A stretch of 64,000 bases of DNA from Dendrophyllia cribrosa (Eukaryota; Cnidaria; Anthozoa; Scleractinia; Dendrophylliidae): positions 2,928,659 through 2,992,658 of the forward strand of contig JAJLRJ010000004.1 in the NCBI GenBank assembly GCA_024195265.1, written 5' to 3'. Positions 13,052 to 23,600 of this stretch are shown piece after piece. The notes under the pieces are model-generated. The model saw only the letters and a program-made list of their open reading frames with translations, had not been told where the DNA came from and did no database searches. The translations under genes and the position numbers were made by a program. Within the stretch, counting starts at the first letter, position 1; each line of letters begins with the position of its first letter.

Positions 13052-13203
13052 CTTATTCAAAAACTTTGGCACTTTAAAATAACATTTAAAAAAGTTTTTT
13101 CAAGACAAATATTAGCCCAACATAGGCATGACACATATATTAGCCCAATATATATCGTATAACGTACGTGTTATAACACTTCTATGTATTTTATCCCTTG
13201 CAG

Positions 13204-13449
13204 CCACTAGAACTTCAAAAAAGAATTTCACAATGCAGCTTTTAACTGCAGTATTACTTACAATCGCTGCCATTTCGTTGATGTCTAGTGCTGTTAAAGC
13301 GTCCCCGATTTTACGTAATGTTAACGACGAATTCTCCATGGAAGAACTTAAAGCGTTAGCGGGCGAGCGGCAGAATAAGTTCAAGAGGATCTGTGGATTA
13401 ACCCTCGTGTGTCGCCCACACAGTGTGTCGCCCACACAGCGGTGGAAAG
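13204..13449 (+). CDS. Secreted peptide precursor, first coding exon
   Basis: I do not recognise this protein. Translation starts at 13233, after a CCCTTGCAG acceptor at 13201-13203, so an untranslated exon probably lies upstream. Residues 1-23 form a clear signal peptide (MQLLTAVLLTIAAISLMSSA), with likely cleavage after VKA. An acidic spacer (DEFSMEELKALAGE) follows, then a dibasic site FKR at 50-52 and ICGLTLVCRP with two cysteines five residues apart. This is the usual layout of a neuropeptide or other small secreted peptide precursor. The exon ends at a GTATAA donor. A perfect 16-bp tandem duplication (13408-13439) sits inside the coding part and shifts the frame relative to exon 2. Activity as a hormone, defence peptide or venom component cannot be judged from sequence. 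Confidence 0.6.
13408..13439 (+). repeat. 16-bp tandem duplication inside coding exon
   Basis: The unit TGTGTCGCCCACACAG occurs twice without a mismatch, at 13408-13423 and 13424-13439. Because 16 is not a multiple of three, it moves the exon end from phase 0 to phase 1. The next exon at 14336 reads well only in phase 0. Confidence 0.95.
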
Positions 13450-13585
13450 GTATAAACTATATGACACAAACATAGGTTGTTGAACAAGCTTGTCCGTGAT
13501 TAGCCAAGATGGTCCGAAATATGAACATTTGGCCGAGGAGCAAAGCTTCAAGGTCAACTGCGATATTTTCATGTAGTTTCAAGGT

Positions 13586-14132
13586 TAGGTAGGTAGGTAG
13601 GTGGGTAGGTGAGTAGGTGGGTAGGTGGGTAGGTAGGCAGGTAGGTAGGCAGGTTGTCAGGTTTGTGGGTGGATTGGTGTGGGTAGGTAGCAAGGTACGT
13701 AGGTGGTTGGTAAGTGGGTTGTTAGGTAGGTAGGTAGGTAGGTAGGTAGGTAAGTAGGTAGGTTGGTTAGTAGGTAGGTTAGTAGGTAGGTAGACAGGCA
13801 GGGAGGTAGGCGGGTTGTTAGGTTTGTGGGTAGGTAGCAAGGTAAGTGGATGGTTGGTAGGTTAGTAAGTGGGTTGTTAGATAGGCAAGTAGGTAGAATA
13901 AAGGCGGATTGGTGGGTGGGTGGTAGGTAGGTAGTTGGGTAGGTAGGTAGGTAGGTAGGTAGGTAGGTAGGTTAGGTAGGTAGGTAGGTAAGTGGGTGGG
14001 TAGGTAGGTAGGTGGGTGGGTGGGTGGGTGGATGGGTGGGTAGGTGGGTAGGTAGGTAGGTAGGTAGGTAGGTAGGTAGGTAGGTAGGTAGGTAGGTAGG
14101 TAGGTAGGTAGGTAGGTAGGTTAGGAGGTACA
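13586..14132. repeat. GGTA tetranucleotide minisatellite in intron
   Basis: About 0.55 kb of GGTA units with interspersed GGTG, GGTT and GGCA variants. It fills most of the intron between the two peptide-gene exons. The purest stretch is 14040-14120. Antisense open frames of Leu-Pro-Thr-Tyr repeats are by-products. Confidence 0.95.
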
Positions 14133-14335
14133 GGTAGTATAAAATATAAACAAGTGTGGGGCAAACGAAAAAACATAACTTTATATCTTGGTTTTGTTTG
14201 TTGTTTCAGTTTCAGTTCGTTGCGTTCTCTGGAGAATTGTTACTTTATCTTTCTAAAATTATGCATTCGTATACACGTAAGATCACAAAGTTTTTAATTC
14301 AATTCTGTCAATTCGCTCTTTTTTCTATTTTTCAG

Positions 14336-14422
14336 AAAAGAAGACTAGGAACACCATGGAGACCATTCTCCGATAAACGCACTGATGTTATACTTCCTCC
14401 TTACAGACAAGAAAACAACTAA
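14336..14422 (+). CDS. Secreted peptide precursor, last coding exon
   Basis: The exon starts after CTATTTTTCAG and, read in phase 0, is open for 28 codons from a KRR cluster through GTPWRPFSDKR and ends QENN-stop. The KRR and DKR sites would be prohormone-convertase sites and fit the dibasic site in the first coding exon. In the phase produced by the present first exon (phase 1) the reading stops after about 13 codons. A weaker acceptor after ACTAG at 14348 would keep the long frame. Whether this allele is functional is therefore unclear. Two AATAAA signals follow at about 14459 and 14559. Confidence 0.5.
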   Translation, partial: KRRLGTPWRPFSDKRTDVILPPYRQENN

Positions 14423-14639
14423 GATTATTAACCAGGAGATAAATCTGTTACTAACAAGAAATAAACACAACACTATACATATATTTTAACTAATTAAGAT
14501 GAATCAGTCTCAGTTTTTAGAGCTGTTAACAGATAACACTATATATAGAGACGCCCCAATAAAAAGTGAGAATTATTGACAATTTGAATAAGCAAGAACT
14601 GTGATCAAAGGCTCCTTAGAGCCAAGTCGCGCATACGAA

Positions 14640-14740
14640 ACGATCGAACCTTCCCCTCTCCTAGGCGTTTTGCCCACCCCCACCCCACACCGCATCCAAA
14701 TCCCCACCCTCTCCTCCCTCCAACGCCGTCTCTATGAGAA
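14640..14740. other. C-rich stretch
   Basis: A strand-asymmetric run of CCCC-containing sequence (CCCACCCCCACCCC and similar). Its reverse complement has four closely spaced G-runs that could form a G-quadruplex. No gene is attached to it. Confidence 0.4.
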
Positions 14741-14824
14741 AGGCAGGTGACCATTACATTACCGCGGGCTCAATGTTAACACCCAATTGACCGACCAATT
14801 TCCGGAGTGAATTTTGTCTTCAAC

Positions 14825-15755
14825 TGCTAAAGCTCGAAAGTACTGTTCAATAGCTTTCATTTGAATGGTCACACTTCAGGATTTCATCCAGACTCAAAAG
14901 TTAAACTATGTTGTATCGCATAATAAATAGCAGCACAGGAAAGTACTGCTCAATAGTTTTCATTTGAATGGTCGCACTTTAGGATTTCATCTACAGACTC
15001 AAAAGTTGAACTATCTTGTATCGCATAATAAATAGCAGCACAGGAAAGTACTGCTCAATAACTTTCATTTGAATGGTCATACTTTAGGATTTCATCCACA
15101 GACTCAAAAGTTAGAACCACCTTGTACAGCATAATAAACAGCACCACAGGAAAGTACTGCACAATAGCTTTCATTTGAATGGTCGCACTTTAGGATTTCC
15201 TCCACCGACTCAAAAGTTTGAACTTTCTTGTATCGCATAATAAATAGGGGAATCTATGTTTACCATTTTTGCCTCATTAGCATAGGCGCCTCGTTCTCTA
15301 GCCTACCTACAAAAAAAGCAACTCTGAATATTGAAAGGGCATAGCACAATTAGCTTTCTCTGAAAAATTGAGCCCGATATACTAGATACACTCCATGCAA
15401 TGCTGTATTAAAAACTTAAAATTTTACAAAGAATGTATACGTATGGCTCGCTCATTAGCGCTTTTGCCACCCAACAATTTTGCAGTTTTTGAAAGCAAAT
15501 ATTTCCTTAAATATTGCATGAAAAAAGGTGAAAATTGCATAGTTTACTAAGTTTAACAAGCTCTTTCAACTTTTGAAGTCATTTCGTATTTAGCATGCTT
15601 TTCTATTTAGATTCGTATGCTAAAGAAGCAAAATGTAAACAATGACGTCAGCAAAGATTCCCTTATAGCAGCACAGGAAAGCACTGCTCAATAGCTTTCA
15701 TTGGAATGGTCGAGCTACAGCATTATATCCAGATTCACAAGTTAGAAGCACATTA
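14825..15755 (+). repeat. 113-bp satellite array, interrupted by a MITE
   Basis: Five or more units of the form AGTACTGCTCAATAGCTTTC, ATTTGAATGGTC, ACTTTAGGATTTCATCCA, GACTCAAAAGTT, GCATAATAAATAGCAGCACA follow each other. The array is split by an inserted element at 15247-15663. The same unit occurs in reverse orientation at 49640-50040 and in decayed form around 32440-32880. Confidence 0.85.
15247..15663. mobile_element. MITE inserted in satellite
   Basis: The ends GGGGAATCTATGTTTAC and (reverse complement) AGGGAATCTTTGCTGACG are imperfect inverted repeats. The element interrupts AATAAATAG|CAGCACAGG, and a TATAG/AATAG copy on the right suggests a 4-5 bp target duplication. Since neighbouring units show the unbroken site, the insertion is younger than the array. 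Confidence 0.7.
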
Positions 15756-16047
15756 CACCACACACACGGTCTGGCTCTAGAAGTGAAAAGATGTATTTTC
15801 ACGCTAGTCCGTGTAATCCGTACGTGTAATAAAATAAGCGGCTGGCGTCAACGTAAATGTTTAACCATTTGTTTACGTTCGCACGTAAAACCAACTAATG
15901 GTGGATTTCCACTATCGCTTATTTAAACTTCTACGTACGTTCAGCCGTAATTTTAGCTAAAAATTGCGCGACTGTGGAGAATAAAAAAACAACTACACGC
16001 CATGATGCGTTGCAGTTTGTGATCCAGATGGCTGGTTCGGAAAAGAT

Positions 16048-16322
16048 TCGGACACCTTATTGAGACTTATATGACGGAGTAACCAGTTAGCTTTCAGTTG
16101 ATGTTAGTGGTAGCAGTTTATGTAGTTAAATTTAGGACTAAGCAACCCGAGAAGCTAGGTGGTACAGTGGTACGGTAGGCTATGTAAGCCTAAGCCTAGC
16201 TGAGGTCACAGGTTCAATCCTCAGTGAGGATTTTAGATTTTCTTTTTTACACTTAAAAATTTATTGAAAATAAAATTCTAAGTGTCGACATTAGGTTATG
16301 TAAGTCTCAAAAAGGTGTCCGA
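16048..16322. mobile_element. TIR element containing a tRNA-like segment
   Basis: TCGGACACCTTATTGAGACTTA at the left is repeated inverted at the right as TAAGTCTC…AAGGTGTCCGA. Inside, 16152-16230 looks tRNA-derived: AGGTGGTACAGTGGTA resembles an A box and GGTTCAATCC a B box. The segment is not a sound cloverleaf, so I read it as a SINE-like or composite element and not a tRNA gene. Confidence 0.5.
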
Positions 16323-17198
16323 CCCTCACTCTACGCCCGTGCTATAGCCAAACCCGGCTGGTTCAACTTTATTACTTCACTTCTATGATAGCAAATTCGT
16401 CAGCAAGCTCTATCTTTATTCTTTCAATTGATGGCACACTAATTACTATTTTGATTTACAACTGAAGAAAAATACGGAGTCGGTACATCGTTGTATCAGC
16501 TGAATGCAAAATACGATCTTACAACAAATATTACAACTATTTAAGTTAAATATTTACTTTAATTTATTTAGTTATAAACATAGTTAATAGAACAAACTGG
16601 TTATGAAGCTCAACAAATTTCAAAAAGTGTGTACAAAGCTGCTTTGTTTTATGTTGAACGAACCATGACCCTGCACATTGTTTTGTTTAACGTGTGAGCC
16701 CAAATGTTTCTACTGGTCAGTTGCTCATATGCATTTCAATACCTTTCGTGTTTTGTGCAGGGTCAAGGCAAACGAACAAAAGAAATGGAGAACAAAAACA
16801 TATAACAAAGGGCTGACTCAGTTTCATAACCAGTTTTTTCTATTAACTGTGGTTATAAACAAACTTAACTTTCAAAGAGGCTAAACAATAGATATAAATA
16901 CTGCGATTTCGGTTACACTGAAAACGAAAGGTTCGTAAGTCGCCATTTTTTGATCAACGTATACCCGTTTGACAACAACAACAACATAATTGTCCTGAGA
17001 ATTAACCTAAACATTTTCAGTAATAACTTTAAAATTATCACATTGTTATCTTTTTTCGTCACTTTGGCAGGCTCATTTCTGAATGGCGGGATTATCGTTT
17101 AATCTTTAAAATTAAAATGATGAATCGGGTATTCGGAACCGCAGTATTTTCATTTCATGTTTAGTCACTATTTTTGGTAGTAAATTGGGCGCCTTATA

Positions 17199-17371
17199 GA
17201 GCGTTTTCACTCACGTGACCAGCGGCCATATTGGTTTAATGAAACAAAAGAAAATGTTTGCATAAAAATAGAGTTCAATTCCCGGAGGATTGGTTTGGTA
17301 CACCAATATGGCCGCCGTTTCTTTGTTTTGGAACACCAATATGGCCGCCGTGACGTCATATGAAAACGCTC
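17199..17371. mobile_element. MITE with GAGCGTTTTCA termini, right duplication copy
   Basis: This is the counterpart of 737-909. The inverted ends GAGCGTTTTCACTC and GAAAACGCTC are flanked by TA. The left end is intact here, while the left duplication copy has one substitution in it. Confidence 0.75.
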
Positions 17372-17544
17372 TATTACACAAGTTGAAATTCAGTAACTTC
17401 TTCGCTATTCTATTATGACATCATATATTTTCTTTTCATTTCTTTTTTCTTTTCAGGTATACAATTTTGAATATCCCTCTCTATTATATCGTACTATTTT
17501 TGTTGGTTTCATTTAACACTTTCGTTTTCTCGGTATGGTGGGAT

Positions 17545-18233
17545 CAACCTCGTTCCCAGGGTCTCTCTTCTTCCCGCCCCCTGGAGCGAGAGAGAGAGAC
17601 CCTGGCTCAGGCTGGTCACGTGTCTCCCAGAATCTGGGAGATTCCAATTAAAGGACACGGGGAAGGGGCGGCAAAGTGTGAAATTTGTCTGCTCTAGTTG
17701 GGCATTGCGAAACAAATACAAAAGCGTTCGGCGGCTCGCGAAAACTGTGAAGCGGCGGTCATCCTCAGACTTCGAAAACATATCCACATGGTCTGGTTCT
17801 GAAAGTGTAAGTTGCTTTAGGATCAGAGAAGAGAAGAGAAGCACTTTTCACGGCCAAAGAGATTTCTAACATCCCTATTCGGTTGACGATATAAAAGCCT
17901 GGGATGTTTTATCTGTTTTATTCCGGGTCTTGCTATAATCACAGAGAATTTTTTACGTCTTTTATATGTATCTTGCAATACATACAGATTCCTATTTTCA
18001 ACAAGAGGTTATGGAACATGGAACATAATTTATTTCACAGCCACAGCTGAAACAACAACCGTCGCTCACAGCACGAGCCTTGCCACTGTACAGAAAACAA
18101 GGCAACGTTACAAATACTGTCTACCCCTCCTTAGGATTATAATTGTCCACGAGACACGTGACCAGCCTGAGCCAGGGTCTCTCTCTCTCTCGCTCCAGGG
18201 GAGGGAAGAAGAGAGACCCTGGGAACGAGGTTG
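17545..18233. mobile_element. Non-autonomous Mutator-like element with empty-site proof
   Basis: The 689-bp insert has about 80-bp terminal inverted repeats beginning CAACCTCGTTCCCAGGGTCT. It is flanked by a perfect 9-bp duplication TGGTGGGAT (17536-17544 and 18234-18242). The other duplication copy has a single TGGTGGGAT at about 1076-1084 with no insert. A 9-bp target duplication with long TIRs fits Mutator-like elements. No transposase is encoded. An exon-like segment sits near 17697-17808. Confidence 0.85.
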
Positions 18234-18517
18234 TGGTGGGATATATTCCTACTATTTCGCAACAAACCAAACAAAATCTTGACGTGACACAGCACAATGA
18301 ATTCTATAAGTCACGCTATCCAAACCCGATTGTCACGCTACAAACCCCCAAGAGTAACCACAATATAATCGATCATACGATCTACAATGTATATGATCAC
18401 ATAAGAAAAAACCTTTAGGAGTAATGATTAACCATATTCTCCTATTCAACTAGCACAAGGAAAAATGTTTGGTTTAATCAGAGATTATTTGGGTGAATTT
18501 GTGCAAACATCATTGGG

Positions 18518-18893
18518 TTAAAAGAAGATGTTGCCGCGGTCTTTGCAGAACCCAAGCTTGCTTTGATTATAAATCAAGGCGCTCAACCCAAGATAAAGAT
18601 AAATTTCTAAGTCTCCCTCCACCACTTCAAAACTATTCAGTGTTGCGTTGTTGGAATCTGCTTCTCGGGCGCTGGTTATCGCTTCAATGAGAGCTTTGCA
18701 GAACACGCTGTGTTGAACTGCATCAGGGGGATGCTCTATAAGGAAACTCTGCACGTGACTTGTTAACGTGAAGTAAGGGATGTCGTTTGACCATGGGTTC
18801 CAGGTCTGGAAGAAACCGGGTTCGTGATGGGAGTGGAAAATTCGCAAGCCCGACTGTTTGGAATGAGGGCTGTTTTCTGCATAACCAGTGATC
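18518..18893 (-). CDS. TPRG1L: TPRG1L-like alternative terminal exon 4A
   Basis: The acceptor is CTCCTTGTAG and the exon enters in phase 2, exactly as exon 4B does. It encodes SGLRIFHSHHEPGFFQTWNP, then WSNDIPYFTLTSH, and ends LGFCKDRGNIFF. It aligns end to end with exon 4B but is strongly diverged, so the two exons arose from an old exon duplication and are not recent copies. Confidence 0.75.
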
Positions 18894-20627
18894 CTACAAG
18901 GAGAGAAAAGGGACAGGTAAAGTCGCACACAGCCACAGGGTACCCACTCGGCTGGAGCTTAACCCGGTTTGTGTATCATGAAGCAACTGGGAGTACTACT
19001 ACTCCACCCGGGATTGGATGCTAGTCCATCGCAAGGTTACCCCCAGCATAATGTACGCCGGTACTCATTTAGTACACATCTGGATGAAGAGAGACAATGT
19101 GAGCAAAGTTTGTTGTCTAGGCCTCAAACCCAAGGACGCAAGTGCCCTCGTGTATGTGCCTTCCAGCAAACGTTTGGCAGTATACATGCATGTATTGTGC
19201 GAAAACATGATCACTGGAACCAGACTTGAGGATTTTATTCACACGCCAAGAAGCAAGAAGTCAGAACTAAATGACCTCTCTTTAGCACAGCTAAGGCAGA
19301 TAAAAAAATGGTGGCTGTGCTTGCTCCTCCAAACTGGAACCCATGTGTCACGTGACCGATGACAAGTGATAAACCAAAGGAATGCTGGAAAGGAGAGAAG
19401 CTGGATAAAAATGCACTCAGCCGACAAGTCATCTGTAACTGCAACATCTTTGTGACACTGACTTTCTACAAACTTTGTGAGCTTAGCGAGAGGAACTTCA
19501 TTACAAGTTTCTATAACGCCACAATAGGTCTATAATGCTTCCCCTGTCACATTGATAAATTTCTTATTGTTATTATAGTAATACTAATAAAGAATCATAA
19601 TAAAAAAGTGCTTATTATACATGTATAAACTCTCTCGTTCACTATGAAAATATTTACAACTTCACTACACTAAAATCAAATTATCAAATCAACCTAACCT
19701 TTAGCTAGTTTTACAAAATAAAATACTCAGCTCATTATTTTTGTACCACAATGAAAAATCAGGTGTCAATGGGGAAACAAAATTAAGCAATATGAATAAC
19801 AGTATTTATCTTAAAATGCATGTTCTGAGTCATAAAATACTTTAGAAGCTTAACCGCTGACAACCACTCATTCTTGTTAACTCTAAAATCCAAACTTTCC
19901 CCGGTCACGATTAAAACCCAGGATTCCATAGTTATGAAATATTGGGGAAAACCCACAATACACTTCAACCATTATTGGCTCATTCTGTACAATCTCAAGA
20001 GATTCATGTGCCACGCCTTCCTGAAGTGCATTATGGGCATCAGAGATGGCCGCAATAAGAGCCTCCTGGAATGGATCGAGCTGCATGTGTGCAGGTAATG
20101 AGCCCATGACATCATTCCCTCTGTGCCAACCAAATGTGACGTAGGGAATTGCACGTGACCATGGGTTCCAGTTCTGGAGGAACGTTGGTGTGATGTTTTT
20201 GCCAAAGTAGACACGCAAGCCAGTTTGGAAGTGTCGTGGACTGAAAAACATGGTGTTATAATCTCTTAGGCTTTCTTGTTGGTGTTGTTGAAGATTTTTT
20301 TGAAATTTTACTTTTCAATTTATTGTTATTTTTACTGTTTTTTTTTTTGGTTTTTTTGGACAGTTGTTAGGAATTTATTAAATTACAGTGTAAGAGCACA
20401 TTTTACACTCATGTGCACTACATTTCGTGTATTTACTTTTTTAGTTAGATGTAGGAATGATTAACAGTGGGCTGTTAAAACAGGGAGTGAGCCTACATAG
20501 TGGGGGCACACCATTGAGATGCATGTTTCAATCCGCAAAACCCTTTGAGTTCAATTATTACATTGTATTAATATATACTTAACATGTACATGCACATTAC
20601 ATTTAAATAGAGAAACATTGAAAACAA

Positions 20628-20662
<35 letters not shown>

Positions 20663-23600
20663 TAATACCGGTAATAATATTGAAAATTTATATTATTATA
20701 GCGCTACTTTACATGATAATGATCAAGTGCGCTTTACATGCATAAAACTTGAGCTAGCCCTAAAACATATTAAATGAAAAATGATAAACAAATGCAACAT
20801 ATGATAAATAAATAAAATGTTGTAAATTACTCATTTTGATGTAGCCTGACCCCCATCCCTTTGTGTTCCATGCTCTCACCGTGCACATGCCCCAAGTCCT
20901 CCCTCCCCCTCCACTTTCTACTGCCTGCCAAGCAGCCTATTTTTGATATGAAAGATTTCATGTACGTAGATAAAGACTGAAAGTAACTCCTATGCCAAAA
21001 TTAAATGTTGTTTTGCTTTTTCAAAACATTAAACCTGAAACAACAACATCATCATTTCCTTGGTCATCATCGTTGTCAATGCCATCTTGCGTAGTGGTGC
21101 ATATTTGTAGAATGTACAACGGTCCCTAAATCACCAAGAGCTACATATTTGAAGATGGTTATCCAGCTGATCCAAAAGACATCCAGTTACAGTACCTGGT
21201 TTGTCTGCTGTACAGATGATTTTTCACCATTTGTTATAATATTTATGGTTAAACTGGGCTTGGTCGAAAAGGATTCTAATGGGTTCTCTGAGCAGTCCGA
21301 ATTATGTTGTACAGACTATGGACTGTTCAGAAAATAAAATAAAATTTTCCATTGCCCTTACTATAACCCCTTACTGTAAGTTAGATATGAAGCCAAGAAA
21401 TGAGAATACATGTTTGTATAATTATGTCGTGGTTCAAGTTTTTCTTTGGTTTGAAAATTTTGAAACCAGTTTGATATTAATGATTCATTTCCATAACACT
21501 TGAGACAAAGGAAAACAACAATCAAACTGGTTTCAAAATTCTTAAATCAAAGAAAAATTTGAACCACTGCACATTTTGATTAAACATGTACAGCCAGTAC
21601 TCACATCATCATAGTGGTCTTTGGGTACACAAATCTGCCAATCTGTATCTTGTCGCATTTTATCAGTGGCACCTTCCTCATCTCATCAACTTTCAAACCA
21701 ATGAAATTGTACTTGACCAGGCAGAGGGTTTTCTTGGTTATGAGGACAATCCTCTCTTTTTCATGATCCCAGTGATCAATCCTACAATGGACCAACAAGA
21801 CTCTAGTTACAGTAGAACTCCACTAACTCGAAATTTGATAACTCAAACACCCCACTAACTTGAACACCGACCCATTTACCTAAGATTGTTTTCACCCAAT
21901 TACTATTGGATAACTCGAACCCCCGCTATCTTGAACAAAAACAAAACATACAAGCTGAAGAGGTCTATTGAGACAAAGGAAAACAAAAATCCAAAAAGAT
22001 ATATAATATATATATATAATAGCATACAACAACCTGTAAATGAGGCATGCTGATTCAAGAACTAAATGTTTCTGATTTTTGACATTAATGTCTACAGGTA
22101 TTGTTTTACACCTGATTCACTATAATATGTATGATGAAATTGACCTTTGAAGCTTGTCAGTCATGAACACAGGAATCAAAAATCAATTGTCAGCAAGTTC
22201 AGTTGCCCAGTACTCTAATTAAAGTAAACAAACAGCTAGCATTCTGTGAATGACTTACAGTCGAAAATCAAGTGTCAGCAAGTTCAGTTGCCCAGTACTC
22301 TAATTAAAGCAAACAAACAGCTAGCATTCTGTGAATGACTTACAGTATTTTAGGGATCCGAGACCAAATCAAGACCCTCACAATTGACTCCACTGTATAT
22401 TGTAATAAGCAATGTCACTAATATGTAAAAAAAGGGTTGGGGGAAGGGACAAACAATTTCATTCCATCACACTTACTCGCTTAACAGCCATGAGCTCAAG
22501 ATTTCGCCATCACCATCGTCCAAAAACACCTTGCACTCCTCGACTGCATTGGTAAAAGCTCCCTCCTGTGTAATGTTTAACAATTTAATCCATGAAAAGT
22601 TTGCACAAATAACCTTAATGCCTTTAGAATAAATTGCATACAAATCATTCAAACACACTGTAAGACCACATAAAAAACCTGCATGTTTTTAAAGTTAGCC
22701 AAGCTTGAGCAAGTGGACAGGCCTTTTTTTAGAGATAATTTAACTACTTATTGCTGGTCAAAAATTAATTTACATGTAGTACATGTATGTGAATTGTTTA
22801 CTGCTTTTTTGCATATTACTGCTACATTGTATTTTGTAAGCACCTCTTATGAGTTGATTCTTTGCATTAATATAAAAAGTTAAAAAAAAAACACAAGCAT
22901 AAGCACAGGGCTAAAAATTAACTCCACTGCTTGGTGGCCAGTCGGGCCAGTTTGCTTGAATTCTTAGTGGCCCATAGGCCTTTATCACGCCCCGCCAAAA
23001 ACGAGGTTGGGAGGGCAAGAAACAAAGCATTTTATTCTCCGGGGAGTCAACATGGCTGCCATGTGATAAAGGCCTATCCCAAAATAATGTAGGCCCTAAT
23101 TTCCTCTAGTTGAAAACGAAAAACTGAAAGTCTGTTCTCAAAGCGAAAACATTTGTGAATTGGAAACTGTCCCACACAGAACTTTGGGTAAGTCTAGGGG
23201 CATGTGGCAATCACAAAATCAAAAATGGCATCTAAATGTTGTACTACTACTACTACTAATAATAATAATACGTAATAATTAATATTTCTATGGCGCTAAT
23301 TAACATGTAGATATGATCAAATGTGCCTAACAAACTATGTGAATAAAATGATTAATTAAAATCAATTATTTACAATTCTGTATGTATGACGGATAGTCAT
23401 GTGAATGTGTATCGCTCGTGAAACCACCAAACAGCTAGGAATTTTCCACTTCAGAACTAAAAATTCACTAAAATTGATAAAATCAGCAAAAGAAAAGATG
23501 AGAGAGGTACATGTAGTCTAATTAAACTACATAATTATTTAGTTTTATTTTAACTTTGTACTTCACATACAGTAATTTACTGTACTGTAATTTACGTTGC

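Larger units (their letters stand above)
16477..23348. repeat. Segmental duplication, right copy
   Basis: This is the partner of 1-6177, in direct orientation and offset by about 16.5-17.2 kb. It is longer because of the 689-bp insertion at 17545-18233, a doubled 85-bp segment and short microsatellite gains. It lies directly downstream of exon 1 of the TPRG1L-like gene (24456-24701). Confidence 0.95.

Noticed and set aside
13457..14176. Minus-strand open frames rich in Leu-Pro-Thr-Tyr repeats
   Set aside because: They are translations of the GGTA minisatellite in the intron and not proteins.
14825..15755. CRISPR-like array
   Set aside because: The units are contiguous degenerate satellite copies without unique spacers, in a eukaryotic context.
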